From Bacillota bacterium (lineage in GTDB: Bacteria > Bacillota > Clostridia > Lachnospirales > Lachnospiraceae), in the NCBI GenBank assembly GCA_023398375.1, contig JAEWSH010000042.1, positions 408,953 to 472,952 of the forward strand: DNA of 64,000 bases. Direction: 5' to 3'. The position numbers and the translations under genes were made by a program. Positions 51,205 through 59,418 of the stretch are shown here, piece after piece. Positions within the stretch are counted from its first letter, which is position 1. Each line of letters begins with the position of its first letter. The notes beneath the pieces were generated by a model. That model saw only the letters and a program-made list of their open reading frames with translations, did not search any database and was not told the origin of the DNA.

Positions 51205-51262
51205 CAATACTCAGCGTTAGGACACTCCGACCTTCGGCTTAGTATATGGGGATAGACAATAA
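51205..51262 (+). promoter_or_regulatory. Candidate rpsO leader structure
   Basis: ATACT near 51211 and AGTAT near 51240 can close a stem around CAGCGTTAGGACACT and the hairpin CCGACCTTCGG, ending about 15 bases before the rpsO AAGGAGG. S15 represses its own mRNA through leader structures in several bacteria, so this may be such a site. Evidence is position and foldability only. Confidence 0.35.
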
Positions 51263-51275
51263 GGAGGAGATCATC

Positions 51276-51542
51276 ATGATTTCAAAAGAAAAGAAAACAT
51301 CTATTATTAGTGAGTTTGCAAGAGGCGAAGGCGACACAGGTTCACCAGAGGTTCAAATCGCTGTATTAACTGCAAGAATTGAAGAACTTACAGCACACTT
51401 AAAAGAAAATCAAAAAGATCACCATTCAAGAAGAGGACTTCTTAAGATGGTAGGTCAAAGAAGAGGTTTACTTGCTTATTTAAAGAAAAAAGATATTACA
51501 AGATACCGTTCTTTGATTGAAAGACTTGGAATTAGAAAATAA
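51276..51542 (+). CDS. rpsO: 30S ribosomal protein S15
   Basis: 88 residues from the ATG at 51276 (AAGGAGGAG upstream); an earlier in-frame ATG at 51246 is in the leader. The S15 signature HLKENQKDHHSRRGLLKMVGQRRGLLAYLKKKD and the final YRSLIERLGIRK are complete. It binds 16S rRNA early in 30S assembly. Codon use is strongly biased, as for ribosomal proteins. A terminator and then the pnp leader follow, the usual rpsO-pnp order. Confidence 0.98.
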   Translation: MISKEKKTSIISEFARGEGDTGSPEVQIAVLTARIEELTAHLKENQKDHHSRRGLLKMVGQRRGLLAYLKKKDITRYRSLIERLGIRK

Positions 51543-51554
51543 TTTTTAATCCAG

Positions 51555-51584
51555 CAGGGCGGATGAATCATCCGTCCTGTTTTG
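51555..51584 (+). terminator. Terminator after rpsO
   Basis: CAGGGCGGATG (51555-51565) pairs with CATCCGTCCTG (51569-51579), one G:U, loop of 3, followed by TTTTG. Confidence 0.82.
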
Positions 51585-51654
51585 ACCTATAGGAATTTCT
51601 TTTCATTAAGTATTAGTAATGATAAAAATGTGTTATGCATGTTTTTATAGATAA

Positions 51655-51734
51655 GGTAGAAGAACGCTCCCGAGACCACTGAAAAGTATACTGCGGGTGT
51701 AGCATTTTTTTCAGTAGTTTCGGCATCTTCTACC
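51655..51734 (+). promoter_or_regulatory. Long hairpin in the pnp leader
   Basis: GGTAGAAGA (51655-51663) pairs perfectly with TCTTCTACC (51726-51734); inside, CCGAGACCACTGAAAA can pair with TTTTTTCAGTAGTTTCGG. The result is an 80-base near-continuous double strand 20 bases before the pnp ribosome site. In E. coli, pnp is autoregulated through such a leader hairpin cut by RNase III and degraded by PNPase; a similar control is inferred here. Confidence 0.65.
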
Positions 51735-51762
51735 TAAAATTTATTTAGAAGGAGATTAGAAT

Positions 51763-53850
51763 ATGTTTAAAACTTTTAGTATGGAATTAGCTGGACGTAC
51801 ACTATCCGTAGATATTGGAAGAGTAGGTAAGCAAGCTAATGGATGTGCATTAGTGCACTATGGAGACACGACGGTATTATCAACAGTTACAGCATCAGAA
51901 AAACCAAGAGACGGTATTGATTTCTTCCCGCTTAGCGTTGAATACGAAGAAAAGCTGTATGCAGTAGGAAAAATCCCAGGAGGATTTAATAAAAGAGAGG
52001 GAAAAGCTTCAGAGAACTCTGTTTTAACATCACGTGTTATTGACAGACCTATGCGTCCCTTATTCCCAAAAGATTATAGAAATGATGTAACGCTTAATAA
52101 TATGGTAATGTCAGTAGATCCGGAATGTCGTCCGGAGCTGACCGCTATGATTGGTTCTGCACTTGTAACAAGTATTTCAGATATTCCATTTGACGGTCCA
52201 TGTGCTACTACACAGATAGGAATGGTTGAGGGTGAATTTATTGTTAACCCTACCCAGGAACAGTGGAAAAATGGTGATTTGAATCTGACAGTTGCATCGA
52301 CCAGTGAAAAGGTTATTATGATTGAAGCAGGCGCAAACGAGATTCCGGATAAGAAGATGATTGAAGCAATTTACAAAGCGCATGAAATCAATCAGACAAT
52401 TATTGCATTTATGAAACAAATCGTGGAAGAAGTTGGAAAATCAAAACATGAATATACAAGTTGTGCCGTTCCGGAAGAATTGTTTACAGCTATGAAAGAA
52501 ATTGTGCCACCATCAGAGATGGAATTGGCTGTTTTTACAGATGAGAAGCAGGTACGTGAGGAAAATATCAGAGTCATCAGAACAAAATTAGAAGAAGCGT
52601 TTGCGGAGAACGAAGAATGGCTTGCTGTTTTGGGAGAAGCTTTATATCAATATCAGAAAAAAACTGTTCGTAAGATGATTTTAAAAGATCATAAGCGTCC
52701 GGATGGCCGTGCGATTACAGAAATCAGATCACTTGCTGCAGAAGTTGATATTATTCCGAGAGTACATGGTTCTGCCATGTTTACACGTGGACAAACGCAA
52801 ATCTGTACAATTACAACATTAGCTCCGCTCTCAGAATCACAAAGAGTGGATGGACTTGATTCCAATGAGATAGCAAAGAGATATATGCACCATTACAATT
52901 TCCCTGCTTATTCAGTGGGGGAGACAAAAGTCAGCCGTGGTCCGGGGCGCCGCGAAATCGGTCATGGTTCTTTAGCAGAAAAAGCATTGGTGCCTGTTCT
53001 TCCTACAGAGGAAGAATTCCCATATGCAATTCGTACAGTATCTGAAACATTTGAGTCTAACGGATCAACATCACAAGCATCTGTCTGCGCATCCACGATG
53101 TCGCTTATGGCTGCGGGCGTACCAATTAAGAGACCGGTATCAGGTATTTCCTGTGGGCTTGTTACTGGAGATACAGATGATGACTATATTGTATTAACAG
53201 ATATCCAAGGGCTCGAAGACTTTTTTGGAGACATGGATTTTAAAGTTGCAGGTACAGAAAAAGGTATTACAGCCATTCAAATGGATATTAAGATTCATGG
53301 ACTTACAAGACCAATCGTAGAAGAAGCGGTTATTAAAACAAGACAGGCAAGAGAGACCATTTTTGAAGTAATGGCAAGTGCAATTGATGCACCAAGAACT
53401 GAGGTTGGTAAATATGCTCCTAAGATTATACAGATTAAGATTAATCCGGAAAAGATCGGTGATGTTGTTGGACAGCGTGGAAAAACAATCAATGCAATCA
53501 TTGAACAGACTGGTGTTAAGATGGATATCAATGATGAAGGTGCAGTATCAATCTGTGGTACTGATAAAGTAATGATGGAAAAAGCTATTGATATGGTTAA
53601 AATCATTACAACTGATTTCCAGGAGGGTCAGATATTTACGGGTAAGGTTATTAGTATTAAGGATTTTGGAGCATTTATAGAATTCGCGCCTGGAAAAGAA
53701 GGTATGGTTCATATTTCAAAGATTTCAAAAGAAAGAATCAACCATGTAGAAGATGTACTTACATTAGGTGATACAGTAACTGTTGTTTGCTTAGGTAAGG
53801 ATAAGATGGGAAGAATTAGTTTTTCTATGAAAGATGTAGCACAACAATAA
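51763..53850 (+). CDS. pnp: Polyribonucleotide nucleotidyltransferase (PNPase)
   Basis: 695 residues, normal length; a 3'-5' phosphorolytic exoribonuclease. Two RNase PH domains (LAGRTLSVDIGRVGKQANG..., and RPDGRAITEIRSLAAEVDIIPRVHGSAMFTRGQTQ with PGRREIGHGSLAEKAL), then KH (IKINPEKIGDVVGQRGKTINAIIEQTG) and S1 (GQIFTGKVISIKDFGAFIEFAPGKEGMVHISKIS). AGAAGGAGAT precedes the ATG. It is probably autoregulated via the leader hairpin. A terminator follows. Confidence 0.98.
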   Translation: MFKTFSMELAGRTLSVDIGRVGKQANGCALVHYGDTTVLSTVTASEKPRDGIDFFPLSVEYEEKLYAVGKIPGGFNKREGKASENSVLTSRVIDRPMRPLFPKDYRNDVTLNNMVMSVDPECRPELTAMIGSALVTSISDIPFDGPCATTQIGMVEGEFIVNPTQEQWKNGDLNLTVASTSEKVIMIEAGANEIPDKKMIEAIYKAHEINQTIIAFMKQIVEEVGKSKHEYTSCAVPEELFTAMKEIVPPSEMELAVFTDEKQVREENIRVIRTKLEEAFAENEEWLAVLGEALYQYQKKTVRKMILKDHKRPDGRAITEIRSLAAEVDIIPRVHGSAMFTRGQTQICTITTLAPLSESQRVDGLDSNEIAKRYMHHYNFPAYSVGETKVSRGPGRREIGHGSLAEKALVPVLPTEEEFPYAIRTVSETFESNGSTSQASVCASTMSLMAAGVPIKRPVSGISCGLVTGDTDDDYIVLTDIQGLEDFFGDMDFKVAGTEKGITAIQMDIKIHGLTRPIVEEAVIKTRQARETIFEVMASAIDAPRTEVGKYAPKIIQIKINPEKIGDVVGQRGKTINAIIEQTGVKMDINDEGAVSICGTDKVMMEKAIDMVKIITTDFQEGQIFTGKVISIKDFGAFIEFAPGKEGMVHISKISKERINHVEDVLTLGDTVTVVCLGKDKMGRISFSMKDVAQQ

Positions 53851-53869
53851 ACGATAAAAGCAAGTTAAG

Positions 53870-53897
53870 AGCTTAGACAAAAGTCTAAGCTTTTTTT
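53870..53897 (+). terminator. Terminator after pnp
   Basis: AGCTTAGAC (53870-53878) pairs perfectly with GTCTAAGCT (53883-53891), loop of 4, followed by TTTTTT. Confidence 0.9.
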
Positions 53898-53908
53898 ATG
53901 TAAAGATA

Positions 53909-53937
53909 GTAATAAGTTGGACAGGAATTCATATACT
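53909..53937 (+). promoter_or_regulatory. Candidate sigma-E promoter of the spoIIIA operon
   Basis: GTAATAAG (53909-53916), 13-base spacer, CATATACT (53930-53937) resembles the sporulation sigma-E pattern (ATA-rich -35, CATA-type -10). In Bacillus subtilis spoIIIA is sigma-E-dependent in the mother cell. The start would be only about 10 bases before the spoIIIAA ATG. Confidence 0.45.
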
Positions 53938-53953
53938 GATGTAAGAGGTGGAC

Positions 53954-54892
53954 ATGGATATCATCAATATTGCAGAACTTTTTCCTGATTATTTAAGATT
54001 TTTATGGAAAGAAGTAGAGGATAACAAAAAAAGTTTACAAGAGATTAGAATACGGGTGAACCAACCTGTGATGTTATATATAGACAAACAGGAATTTTTT
54101 CTGGATTGTAAGGGGAAATTGCAAAGGGACAATCGCTATGCTTATAGGGGAACGATAGAAGATATTCGAAGTATTATCAACCATTTATGCCAATATTCAC
54201 TATATGCCTATGAGGAAGAATTAAGGCAAGGATATTTTACCATTCAGGGAGGACACCGGGTTGGAATAACCGGACAGGTTATACAGGAACAAAACAGAAT
54301 AAAGAACATCAAATATATATCAAGTATGAATATTCGAATCGCTCATGAAATAAAAGGTGCAGCCGATGCAGTGCTTCCTTATATTTATCATCATAACGAG
54401 ATTTATAACACAATGATTATTTCAAACCCGGGTTGTGGGAAAACAACTTTGCTGCGCGATCTGATCAGGCAGATATCAAATGGAAACCAGTTTGGAGACG
54501 GAAGAAATGTCGGCGTCGTTGATGAAAGATCAGAAATTGGAGGTTCTTATATGGGAGTACCGCAGAATGACATTGGAATCAGGACAGATATATTAGATGC
54601 TTGTCCCAAAGTAATCGGGATGATGATGTTGATCCGGTCCATGACACCTCGAGTGATCGCAATTGATGAAATAGGAAGCGTGGAAGATCTGCAGGCACTG
54701 CAAAGCGTACTGCAATGTGGATGTCGCCTAATTGTTACCGTGCATGGAGAGTCATTGGATGAAGTAAGACAAAAAGTAATATTTAAACCTATAATGGAAA
54801 GCGCTATGTTTGAAAGATTTATAGTTTTAGGAAATCAAAAAAAAGCATGTATGATACAACAAATTTATGATGTTGATGGAAAACCAATATGA
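53954..54892 (+). CDS. spoIIIAA: Stage III sporulation ATPase SpoIIIAA
   Basis: 312 residues from the ATG at 53954 (AGAGGTGG upstream); a GTG two codons earlier is less likely. Secretion-type ATPase: Walker A SNPGCGKTTLLRDL, Walker B TPRVIAIDEIGS, then LIVTVHGESLDEV. It energises the SpoIIIA-SpoIIQ channel linking mother cell and forespore. Opens an eight-gene operon; ATGA overlap with spoIIIAB. Confidence 0.96.
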   Translation: MDIINIAELFPDYLRFLWKEVEDNKKSLQEIRIRVNQPVMLYIDKQEFFLDCKGKLQRDNRYAYRGTIEDIRSIINHLCQYSLYAYEEELRQGYFTIQGGHRVGITGQVIQEQNRIKNIKYISSMNIRIAHEIKGAADAVLPYIYHHNEIYNTMIISNPGCGKTTLLRDLIRQISNGNQFGDGRNVGVVDERSEIGGSYMGVPQNDIGIRTDILDACPKVIGMMMLIRSMTPRVIAIDEIGSVEDLQALQSVLQCGCRLIVTVHGESLDEVRQKVIFKPIMESAMFERFIVLGNQKKACMIQQIYDVDGKPI

Positions 54893-55416
54893 AAATAATA
54901 ATTCAGATCTTTGCATCAATATGCATGATATCAGGAACGACAGGGTTAGGATGCTATCTCAGTTATGATTATAAGAGAGGAATAAAAGAATTACAATACA
55001 TAGGTCAGATGCTAGAGATGTTAAAACAAGAAATCGCATATAGCCGAATACCATTTTCTGAGGCATGTAACCAGATTGCAAAGCGTGTAAAAGAACCTTA
55101 CAAAGAGTTCTTAAATTCCATTCATTTAAGAATGATAAGCCATAAGGGGGAAAATATTAGAACCGTATGGAATGATGGTGTACAAATATTACAAAAAAAT
55201 AGCTATCTACCGAAAAATAGCGCGGAATATTTAGCGGAAGTTGTTGATGGACTGGGATTTATGGACAGCGAGATGCAACTTCAAAAAATTACATTTCAAA
55301 TGGAACAGATTGAAAGTGAAATACGGAGGCGCAAAAAACATCAGGAAAATAAGAGCAGGGTCTATCTTTCGATTGGTATTATGAGTGGTATTATGGGAAT
55401 TATTATATTCATTTGA
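54889..55416 (+). CDS. spoIIIAB: Stage III sporulation protein SpoIIIAB
   Basis: 175 residues; N-terminal membrane helix (IIIQIFASICMISGTTGLGCYLSYD), then helices with LQYIGQMLEMLKQEIAYSRIPFSEA and VDGLGFMDSEMQLQKI, and a C-terminal hydrophobic end (VYLSIGIMSGIMGIIIFI). It is the SpoIIIAB family, comparable to GspF-type platform proteins. Overlaps spoIIIAA by four bases. Confidence 0.94.
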   Translation: MKIIIQIFASICMISGTTGLGCYLSYDYKRGIKELQYIGQMLEMLKQEIAYSRIPFSEACNQIAKRVKEPYKEFLNSIHLRMISHKGENIRTVWNDGVQILQKNSYLPKNSAEYLAEVVDGLGFMDSEMQLQKITFQMEQIESEIRRRKKHQENKSRVYLSIGIMSGIMGIIIFI

Positions 55417-55454
55417 ATTCATATTTTATCGGAGGATATGCACAGGGAGGAAAC

Positions 55455-55649
55455 ATGGGAGTAAATCTTATTTTTAAAATAGCGGCAGTTGGGATTCTTG
55501 TAACTATCCTGGGGCAGGTATTAAAGCATAGTGGGAGAGAAGAACAGGCATTTTTGGTCAGTCTTGCAGGATTAATACTTGTCTTATCCTGGATTATTCC
55601 ATATATATATGAGTTATTTTTGACAATTCGGAATTTATTTGAATTATAG
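55455..55649 (+). CDS. spoIIIAC: Stage III sporulation protein SpoIIIAC
   Basis: 64 residues from the ATG at 55455 after GGGAGG; the frame opens 14 codons earlier but that extension overlaps spoIIIAB and does not fit the family. Two membrane helices (LIFKIAAVGILVTILGQVLK, FLVSLAGLILVLSWIIPYIYELF) around HSGREEQA. Small membrane subunit of the SpoIIIA channel, similar in size to B. subtilis SpoIIIAC (68 residues). Confidence 0.93.
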   Translation: MGVNLIFKIAAVGILVTILGQVLKHSGREEQAFLVSLAGLILVLSWIIPYIYELFLTIRNLFEL

Positions 55650-55659
55650 AGGAACGGGT

Positions 55660-56052
55660 ATGGAAATTGTAAAAATAGGTATTGTCGGAATGGTGGGTGT
55701 CCTATTGGCAATACAGTTTAAAAGTAATAAACCGGAATATAGTTATTTAATAGGATTTGGGATTTGTCTGTTCATATTTCTGACTTCATTGAGATATATT
55801 GCAAATCTGTTAGAACAAATTAATGGACTGCAAGGTCTTTTTAAAGATAACTATGGTTATTTTAAAATATTGCTCAAGGTAATTGGAATTACTTACATTT
55901 GCGAATTTTGCTCTGGAGTGTGTAGTGATTCTGGTTACAAATCTATCGCTAATCAAATAGAAGTATTTGGGAAAATATCAATACTATTATCCGGGATGCC
56001 TATTTTATTATCTCTGATACATACAATACAGCAATTTGCAGGCGGGAGCTAG
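55660..56052 (+). CDS. spoIIIAD: Stage III sporulation protein SpoIIIAD
   Basis: 130 residues from the ATG at 55660 (GAGGAAC upstream). About four membrane helices: IVKIGIVGMVGVLLAIQFK, YLIGFGICLFIFLTSLRYIANLL, ILLKVIGITYICEFCSGVCSDSG, ILLSGMPILLSLIHTIQQFA. YLIG and CSDSGYKSIANQIEVFGK fit the family. Its TAG stop overlaps the first base of a family 2 repeat that separates it from spoIIIAE. Confidence 0.93.
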   Translation: MEIVKIGIVGMVGVLLAIQFKSNKPEYSYLIGFGICLFIFLTSLRYIANLLEQINGLQGLFKDNYGYFKILLKVIGITYICEFCSGVCSDSGYKSIANQIEVFGKISILLSGMPILLSLIHTIQQFAGGS

Positions 56053-56176
56053 TGTGAAAAGAATTTCTAAAAAGCGAAATAACTGCTTCTAAGAAATACT
56101 AAGTTCACACAGGAAGAAGATGCAGGCATCTTCTTCTCACGTATTATTTGTGCCGTTTGCAGCAGCATGTTTGGAA
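56052..56176 (+). repeat. Structured intergenic repeat, family 2, copy C (inside spoIIIA operon)
   Basis: Hairpin 1: GTGTGAA (56052-56058) with TTCACAC (56104-56110), plus ATTTCT/AGAAAT inside. Hairpin 2: GAAGAAGATG (56113-56122) with CATCTTCTTC (56127-56136), perfect. Hairpin 3: TGCCG/CAGCA near 56151-56163. It ends TTTGGAAG just before the spoIIIAE leader. It opens a 136-base gap in an operon that is otherwise nearly gapless. Confidence 0.85.
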
Positions 56177-56188
56177 GGTTGAATAAAT

Positions 56189-57331
56189 ATGAAAACTTCT
56201 TTTTGGATTTACATACTATTTTCGTTTTTATTATGTGTGGGAGTGAGCATGCCGGTGTATGCAAAGGAGGAAAGCACACAAAGTGCAACACTGCAAGAAT
56301 TGGAACTAGGAAATATAGACCAGCAGTTAAAAGAATTATTTCCTGATAATAAAATACAATTTTCACAACTTGTGACAGATATTATCAGTGGAAAAATAAA
56401 GTTAAATGTAGATTTAATAGTAGAGATTTTGAAGTATGGAGCAGAAGGAAATATAGGAGAAATAAAAAAAATAGGAATATCAATTTTGATAATAGGAATC
56501 ATTGCTTCCTTATTTTCTAATTTTAGTAAGATATTTGAAAACCATCAGATTGCGGATATCAGTTTTTATTTTTTATACATGTTACTTATGTTGATTCTAT
56601 TATTGACATTTAAAAATACTATGATAATAGCAATGGAAACAATAGAAGATGCAGTGGTTTTCCTGAAAATACTCATTCCGACTTTCTTTACGATAGTTGG
56701 ATTGACATCAGCGTCTATGACTGCAATGGTTTTTTACCAGTTTATGTTTGTTATTATTGTAATAGTGGAAAGTATCCTATCAGCAGTTCTGATACCTGCT
56801 ACGAGTGGCTGTGTTTTTTTGTCTTTAATAAATGGCTTGGGAGATGAGGAACGTCTGACCCCCTTGATTGAATTAATTCATAAAGGAATCCGGGGAAGTC
56901 TGAAATTGATTATGGGCTGTGTAGGCGGAATTGGATTTTTTCAATCAATGATAACACCTGTTATGGATGGAGTAAAAACTGCAACAATTCAAAAAACAAT
57001 ATCTGCAATACCGGGAATTGGTGGTGTTGCTGATTCTGTTACGGAAGTCGTATTGGGATCGACTATTTTAATTAAGAATAGTGTGGGACTTGCATTTGTT
57101 ATTTTGCTATTGACAATTTGTATTGTTCCAATGATACGGATAGCGACAGTAAGTATTATGTTAAAGATAAGTGCAGCATTAATTGGAATAGTAACAGATA
57201 AGAGAATGACCTTGTCTGCCAATCAGGTAGGAGATGGAACCATGCTGCTGCTTCGTATTGTAGCAACAGCAATCGCACTTTTTGTAATTACAATAGCAAT
57301 TGTTATTTCAGCAACGAATAGAGGCTTGTGA
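56189..57331 (+). CDS. spoIIIAE: Stage III sporulation protein SpoIIIAE
   Basis: 380 residues. N-terminal signal-like helix (TSFWIYILFSFLLCVGVSMPVYA), a short outside domain, then seven or so membrane helices including LILIGIIASLF-type segments and the conserved LINGLGDEERLTPLIELIHKGIRGSLKLIMGCVGGIGFFQSMITPVMDG. Ends as expected for the family. Ribosome site GGAAGGTTG. It follows a family 2 repeat, so its translation is not coupled to spoIIIAD. Confidence 0.95.
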   Translation: MKTSFWIYILFSFLLCVGVSMPVYAKEESTQSATLQELELGNIDQQLKELFPDNKIQFSQLVTDIISGKIKLNVDLIVEILKYGAEGNIGEIKKIGISILIIGIIASLFSNFSKIFENHQIADISFYFLYMLLMLILLLTFKNTMIIAMETIEDAVVFLKILIPTFFTIVGLTSASMTAMVFYQFMFVIIVIVESILSAVLIPATSGCVFLSLINGLGDEERLTPLIELIHKGIRGSLKLIMGCVGGIGFFQSMITPVMDGVKTATIQKTISAIPGIGGVADSVTEVVLGSTILIKNSVGLAFVILLLTICIVPMIRIATVSIMLKISAALIGIVTDKRMTLSANQVGDGTMLLLRIVATAIALFVITIAIVISATNRGL

Positions 57332-57335
57332 TGCT

Positions 57336-57917
57336 ATGAATTATTTATTGGAGGTATTGGGGAGGATTGGTATATTTATCGTACTTGTACAAACGCTGTT
57401 TCATTTTAAAGCAAATGAAAGTTATGAAAAATATATCAGGATGTTGACCAATATTATGATACTGTCAATGCTGATTATTCCCGTTATGAGTATTTTTAAA
57501 AAAGATATACCGCAGGAAATGAGTCAGCAAATTGCATTTTATCAGCAGCAGCTGCTGGAAATCGAAAATGAAAATATAATGGAACAGAAAATAGCGGATG
57601 ATAATTTAATCCAAAACCAAATTTTCGATGCTTATGAGCAAGAAATTAAATCTAAAATCAACAATAATTCAACAGAGGATGCTTACATAGTAAAGGAAGT
57701 AAATGTGACTGGTATAGAAGCAGATGGAAGTTATAACGAAGAGAAATTACAGATTAGGATTAAGGTAACTGAAAAGAGGCAGAAAAATACACAGAAAATA
57801 GAGATTGACAAGATTGAAATAGCCGGAACAGAGGTTCAGGAAGATAATTTAAAAAAAATATATGCGCAGTTATTAGGAATAGATGAGGGGTATGTGGAGG
57901 TGGAGATATCTGAATAA
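57336..57917 (+). CDS. spoIIIAF: Stage III sporulation protein SpoIIIAF
   Basis: 193 residues from the ATG at 57336 (GAGGCTTG upstream). Two membrane helices at the N-terminus (LEVLGRIGIFIVLVQTLFHF, LTNIMILSMLIIPVMSIF) and a C-terminal ring-building-like domain (KEVNVTGIEADGSYNEEKLQIRIKVTEK), consistent with the SpoIIIAF family. It overlaps the proposed spoIIIAG start. Confidence 0.92.
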   Translation: MNYLLEVLGRIGIFIVLVQTLFHFKANESYEKYIRMLTNIMILSMLIIPVMSIFKKDIPQEMSQQIAFYQQQLLEIENENIMEQKIADDNLIQNQIFDAYEQEIKSKINNNSTEDAYIVKEVNVTGIEADGSYNEEKLQIRIKVTEKRQKNTQKIEIDKIEIAGTEVQEDNLKKIYAQLLGIDEGYVEVEISE

Positions 57918-58572
57918 GGAAAAAATAAGAGATTGGCTCGGCCATCAAAAAATTGGAAAAGATACATATATCATTATGATTCTGGCAGGTATTTTGCTCT
58001 TTATAATAGCACTGCCAATAAAAGACACACCAAAAGTGCAAAAAACAACTGGTGATTCCAAATCTTCAGAAAGTCTTTTACCGATTACTGGAATTACGGA
58101 TTTAGACGGGAAAAACACGGAAAGCATACAAGAACAGAATGAGAATTTGATGAGCAGTACAGGTGATCTTGATAGATACACACAGCATTTGGAAGAAAAG
58201 CTGGAAAAAATACTAAGTACCGTGGAAGGTGTAGGAAACGTAAAAGTAATGATAACGGTAAATGCCTCAGGAGAGCAGATAATAGAAAAAGATCTGCCCA
58301 ATAGTAAATCAATTACAACTGAGGCAGATGCGGACGGAGGAAACAGAAGCATAAATGAATATGAAAATAAAGAAAGTACCGTATACCTGACAGATAGTAC
58401 AGGAAATCAGGTTCCCTATGTAGTAAAACAGCTGGAACCTGCAATTGAAGGTGTTATGGTAGTGGCTCAAGGAGGTGGAAACTCAATTGTAAATAAAAAT
58501 ATTACTGAGGTAATACAGGCATTATTTGGCATCGAGGCACATAAGATAGTTGTAGTTAAAATGAAATCTTAA
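57883..58572 (+). CDS. spoIIIAG: Stage III sporulation protein SpoIIIAG
   Basis: 229 residues; the exact start is uncertain (ATG at 57883 or 57892, both inside spoIIIAF). One membrane helix (TYIIMILAGILLFIIALPIK), a Ser/Glu-rich linker, then the ring-forming domain: YTQHLEEKLEKILSTVEGVGNVKVMITVNASGEQIIEKDLP, STVYLTDSTGNQVPYVVKQLEPAIEGVMVVAQGGG. SpoIIIAG forms a large ring in the intercellular channel. The family match is strong. Confidence 0.94.
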   Translation: MRGMWRWRYLNKEKIRDWLGHQKIGKDTYIIMILAGILLFIIALPIKDTPKVQKTTGDSKSSESLLPITGITDLDGKNTESIQEQNENLMSSTGDLDRYTQHLEEKLEKILSTVEGVGNVKVMITVNASGEQIIEKDLPNSKSITTEADADGGNRSINEYENKESTVYLTDSTGNQVPYVVKQLEPAIEGVMVVAQGGGNSIVNKNITEVIQALFGIEAHKIVVVKMKS

Positions 58573-58593
58573 TCGTGTAAAGGGGCGACTAGT

Positions 58594-59346
58594 GTGAAAA
58601 ACATACTGAAAAGAAATCAAATTATGATTACGGCATTGGCTATTATGATTGCAGTGGCTGGTTATCTGAATTTTGCGGGAGACAAGATAGGCGATGAGAA
58701 AATGGTGGCTGCAAATGCGAACGCGATAACAAGTGAATCTGAGGTAGCGCAAGTAGATGAAGATACGACAGAGGAACTTGCGAATGCAAATGCACTTGAT
58801 ATGGATATATCGGATGAGGATGCGGAGCAGGCCGCAATCACAGACATTGATAGCCTGGATTCGGATGTAGTGCTTGAAAGTGCAGATTATCTGACAGAAG
58901 ATGTGGCAAATGCAGATGATGCCTTGACAAGTAGTCTGGATGAAAGTGGTGTGGCGCAAAACGAGACACCTGGAGAAGCAGTATTTACATCTAGTAATAG
59001 TATCAGCAGCTTGTCCAATGCAAAATTAGTAAAGGAACAGACAAGGGCAAAAAATAAAGAAACCTTACTGCAAGTAATTAATAATACAAATATAGATAAT
59101 ACACAAAAGCAGCAAGCAATCGATAATATGATAGAACTTACTGATATTGCAGAAAAAGAAATGTCAGCAGAGATTCTGCTTGAGGCAAAGGGATTTAATG
59201 ATGCTGTAGTGAGCATTAGTGATGGGTCTGTTGATGTATGCGTAAGTGCAGGAGAACTGACAGATGCACAACGTGCACAGATTGAAGATATTGTAAAGCG
59301 GAAAACGGGCATTCCGGCTGAAAATATAATAATCACACCTATTTAG
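58594..59346 (+). CDS. spoIIIAH: Stage III sporulation protein SpoIIIAH
   Basis: 250 residues with a GTG start after AAAGGGGCGA. N-terminal membrane helix (NQIMITALAIMIAVAGYLNFA), an acidic linker longer than in B. subtilis (rich in Asp, Glu, Ala), and a C-terminal YscJ/FliF-like domain: LLQVINNTNIDNTQKQQAIDNMIELTDIAEKEMSAEILLEAKGFNDAVVSISDGSVDVCV. It binds SpoIIQ from the forespore to complete the channel. Last gene of the operon; terminator 37 bases downstream. Confidence 0.95.
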   Translation: MKNILKRNQIMITALAIMIAVAGYLNFAGDKIGDEKMVAANANAITSESEVAQVDEDTTEELANANALDMDISDEDAEQAAITDIDSLDSDVVLESADYLTEDVANADDALTSSLDESGVAQNETPGEAVFTSSNSISSLSNAKLVKEQTRAKNKETLLQVINNTNIDNTQKQQAIDNMIELTDIAEKEMSAEILLEAKGFNDAVVSISDGSVDVCVSAGELTDAQRAQIEDIVKRKTGIPAENIIITPI

Positions 59347-59382
59347 GTGGAAATTTTGCGTAAATATGGTATACTTAGAATA

Positions 59383-59418
59383 ATATAAAGCAAGAGTTTT
59401 CTCTTGCTTTATATTTAC
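59383..59418 (+). terminator. Terminator of the spoIIIA operon
   Basis: ATATAAAGCAAGAG (59383-59396) pairs perfectly with CTCTTGCTTTATAT (59401-59414), loop TTTT. The T run is short, and a family 3 repeat starts within it. Confidence 0.85.
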
